NCBI GenBank assembly: GCA_018401465.1
Contig: JAGYKE010000002.1
Coordinates: 1-64,000, forward strand
Length of the DNA: 64,000 bases
Source: Aestuariivita sp.
Lineage (GTDB): Bacteria; Pseudomonadota; Alphaproteobacteria; Rhodobacterales; Rhodobacteraceae
Direction of reading: 5' to 3'
Shown here: positions 63,579-64,000 of the stretch, one piece after another
How positions within the stretch are numbered: position 1 is the first letter of the stretch
Layout: every line of letters starts with the position of its first letter
The notes under the pieces: model-generated
The model's input: the letters and a program-made list of their open reading frames with translations, nothing else
Databases searched by the model: none
What the model was told of the DNA's origin: nothing
Translations under genes and position numbers: made by a program

Positions 63579-64000
63579 ATGACCGGAAAACGCAAGCTGT
63601 TCGAAGAGGTTGCAACCCCCGAGGCAGGCCGCACGACCGCCGCCGGAGGCATCGACCGCGGCCGCGGTGGCGCGCGCGGGCTGATCCGGGGCTGGCTCGT
63701 CGTGCTTTTCGCGCTCGTCGTTGCGATGATCGCGGTGGGCGGGCTGACCCGGCTCACCGACAGCGGGCTGTCGATCACCGAATGGCGTCCCATCACAGGG
63801 GCGATCCCGCCGCTGTCGCAGGCCGACTGGGACCGCGAATTCGCGCTTTATCAGCAGATCGACGAATGGCGCATCCAGAACCAGTGGATGACCATGGATG
63901 ACTTCAAGGTGATCTACTGGTGGGAATGGGGCCACCGGCAGCTGGGCCGCGTGATCGGTCTGGTCTGGGCGATCGGCTTCTTCGGGCTGCTGCTGAGCCG
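63579..64000 (+). CDS. ctaA: Heme A synthase CtaA/Cox15, 5' part
   Basis: First 140 residues; continues past the right edge. ATG 63579 is preferred over the in-frame ATG 63561 because GAAGGA lies six bases upstream. Helix 1 is GLIRGWLVVLFALVVAMIAVGG, followed by LTRLTDSGLSITEWRPITGAIPP, a hallmark of the alphaproteobacterial Cox15 group, and WWEWGHRQLGRVIGLVWAIGFF with the conserved His of helix 2. Oxidises heme O to heme A for aa3 oxidase. Confidence 0.94.
   Translation, partial: MTGKRKLFEEVATPEAGRTTAAGGIDRGRGGARGLIRGWLVVLFALVVAMIAVGGLTRLTDSGLSITEWRPITGAIPPLSQADWDREFALYQQIDEWRIQNQWMTMDDFKVIYWWEWGHRQLGRVIGLVWAIGFFGLLLS

Overview
The window is high-GC DNA of an alphaproteobacterium, almost certainly a member of the Rhodobacteraceae. 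The best evidence is the run dusB(nifR3)-ntrB-ntrC-ntrY-ntrX-(lipoprotein)-trkA-trkH-hfq-hflX, an ispDF fusion beside pgpA and pncC, and an NtrC that lacks the GAFTGA loop, as in Rhodobacter. It divides sharply into an accessory left third (1 to about 20.6 kb) and a conserved chromosomal remainder (about 20.6 to 64 kb).

Accessory part. At 1-1263 an IS3-family element, with recognisable inverted repeats, cuts a phage large-terminase gene read leftward (1264-2350). Next come an HNH endonuclease gene (minus strand) and a divergent, translationally coupled small-ORF pair. A one-direction block of mostly uncharacterised small genes follows (3.5-7.6 kb): an AlpA-like helix-turn-helix protein, a two-helix membrane protein, two HicA-like mini-proteins and a protein with an ADP-ribosyltransferase-like R-S-E pattern. 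A complete Type I restriction-modification operon (7.9-15 kb) has the order hsdR-hsdS-X-Y-hsdM, where X and Y are extra proteins with PD-(D/E)XK-like motifs and every junction from hsdS onward overlaps. A second, recently inserted IS3-family element (16366-17686; perfect 27-bp inverted repeats, 4-bp target duplication) splits a membrane-protein gene whose original frame can be rebuilt exactly. Beyond it lies a partly duplicated two-gene unit (18.1-20.5 kb): an unknown protein plus a nuclease-like protein. A lipoprotein-carrying segment there sits between 68-bp direct repeats. The region reads as prophage remnant plus defence island. No integrase is visible, so its left end lies outside the window.

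Chromosomal part. hpt, a Coq10/RatA-type START protein, an MmgE/PrpD protein, then pncC-pgpA-ispDF (minus strand, ATGA overlaps). The nitrogen-regulation operon dusB-ntrBC-ntrYX runs rightward, followed by potassium uptake (trkA-trkH) and hfq-hflX. Then come a beta-hydroxyacid dehydrogenase, a penicillin-acylase-type hydrolase, a YSC84-type lipoprotein, hemB, mfd and a large TPR protein. A tightly packed minus-strand set follows: a Bcr/CflA-type MFS exporter, a 2-TM potassium channel, a DsbA-like (FrnE) protein and an acyl-CoA synthetase. Next are an XRE-cupin regulator, an oligopeptide-binding protein, 3-hydroxybutyrate dehydrogenase, a patatin, a DUF502 protein, psuG-psuK, a divergent DUF4198/HupE pair, a ThiE-like protein, a TrmJ-like rRNA/tRNA methyltransferase and the 5' part of ctaA (heme A synthase), which runs off the right edge.

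The most interesting unexplained signals are: a free-standing small-RNA candidate at about 55370-55444, with its own sigma70-like promoter and intrinsic terminator; the two nuclease-like genes inside the Type I R-M operon; the repeat-flanked duplicated gene pair at 18.1-20.5 kb; and the ADP-ribosyltransferase-like protein at 6143-6832. I saw no tRNA, rRNA or CRISPR, and no gene-free gap longer than 300 bases.
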